A stretch of 5,330 nt of DNA from JBBRLA01 sp038231615 (lineage in GTDB: Bacteria > Myxococcota_A > Polyangia > Palsa-1104 > JAEUJZ01), in NCBI GenBank assembly GCA_038231615.1, contig JBBRLA010000606.1, positions 1-5,330 of the forward strand. Reading direction: 5' to 3'. Position 1 is the first letter of the stretch. The number at the start of each line of letters is the position of its first letter. Shown here piece after piece: positions 5,061 through 5,330 of this stretch. The translations under genes were made by a program, and so were the position numbers. The notes beneath the pieces are model-generated. The model saw only the letters and a program-made list of their open reading frames with translations, was not told where the DNA came from and made no database searches.

Positions 5061-5330
5061 TCAGTTGAGGTAGCCGCCGACGCCGCGGTTGCCGGAAGGG
5101 GTGCCGGTTGTGCCGGAAGGCGTGCCAGGGGGGTTGCCTTCGGGCGGCGGGGTCAGGGCGTGGAGCAGGGCCTGTTGCAGGCGCAGGCCCATCCCCATCA
5201 TGGCGTCGAGCTGCTCTACCGATAGCGTCGAGGTGGCCAGGATCAGGCGCCCCGGGCGCAATTCGACGCGCCAGCCTGGGCCGGAGCGGACCAACTCCTC
5301 GCCCAAAGCCTGGGTGATCGGCCGGGAGAG
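5061..5330 (-). CDS. Unrecognised protein, C-terminal 89 residues (continues beyond window)
   Basis: The frame is open from the right edge to the TGA at 5061-5063, so only the end of the gene is visible. The visible part starts LSRPITQALGEELVRSGPGW and continues RVELRPGRLILATSTLSVEQ, then LDAMMGMGLRLQQALLHAL, which looks like a beta-rich piece followed by an amphipathic helix. The tail (TPPPEGNPPGTPSGTTGTPSGN..) is Pro/Gly/Ser/Thr-rich with two GTPSG copies and is probably disordered. There is no transmembrane helix in this part. A TTG at 5304-5306 could be mistaken for a start, but the frame and protein character continue to the left of it in the protein. I do not recognise the family. It lies 65 bp upstream of the zinc-finger gene on the same strand, so the two could share a transcript. 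Confidence 0.6.
   Translation of the reverse strand, partial: LSRPITQALGEELVRSGPGWRVELRPGRLILATSTLSVEQLDAMMGMGLRLQQALLHALTPPPEGNPPGTPSGTTGTPSGNRGVGGYLN

Overview
This is GC-rich bacterial DNA. Three things suggest a myxobacterium-like (Myxococcota / former Deltaproteobacteria) genome: the Hanks-type kinase with the HRDVSPTN form of its catalytic loop, the stand-alone RlmL-type RNA methyltransferase, and a small Cys/His protein beside them. This placement is an inference from gene style; no taxonomic marker is present.

Left third (1-1000): accessory debris. On the minus strand, 1 to about 287 encodes the C-terminal part of a group II intron reverse transcriptase/maturase that runs off the left edge. 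It abuts a plus-strand transposase-like fragment (about 271-432). That fragment abuts the C-terminal end of an IS630-type DDE transposase with a frameshift (423-618). Next comes a 42-bp tandem-repeat array (673 to about 960) in a stretch with no convincing gene.

Centre (1000-3413): two minus-strand genes in tandem with no gap. An RlmL-type 23S rRNA guanine-N2 methyltransferase (2124-3413) is followed by an exported, probably outer-membrane beta-barrel protein (1000-2127). A 13-bp direct repeat at 17-bp period puts the export signal of the second gene out of frame with the mature protein. Removing one 17-bp period rejoins them exactly, so the gene is either a recent pseudogene or a candidate slip-switch.

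Right third (3414-5330): a serine/threonine kinase (3457-4650) is transcribed divergently from the methyltransferase across only 43 bp. It has a catalytic domain and a single C-terminal membrane anchor but no external sensor. It converges on a small minus-strand Cys/His zinc-finger-like protein (4669-4995). Upstream of that, on the same strand, is the C-terminal end of an unrecognised protein (5061 to beyond 5330). The genes do not form one obvious pathway. I see no CRISPR array, tRNA or rRNA, and no convincing new multi-gene system. The most interesting points are the out-of-frame signal peptide, the 42-bp array and the mosaic of mobile-element remnants.
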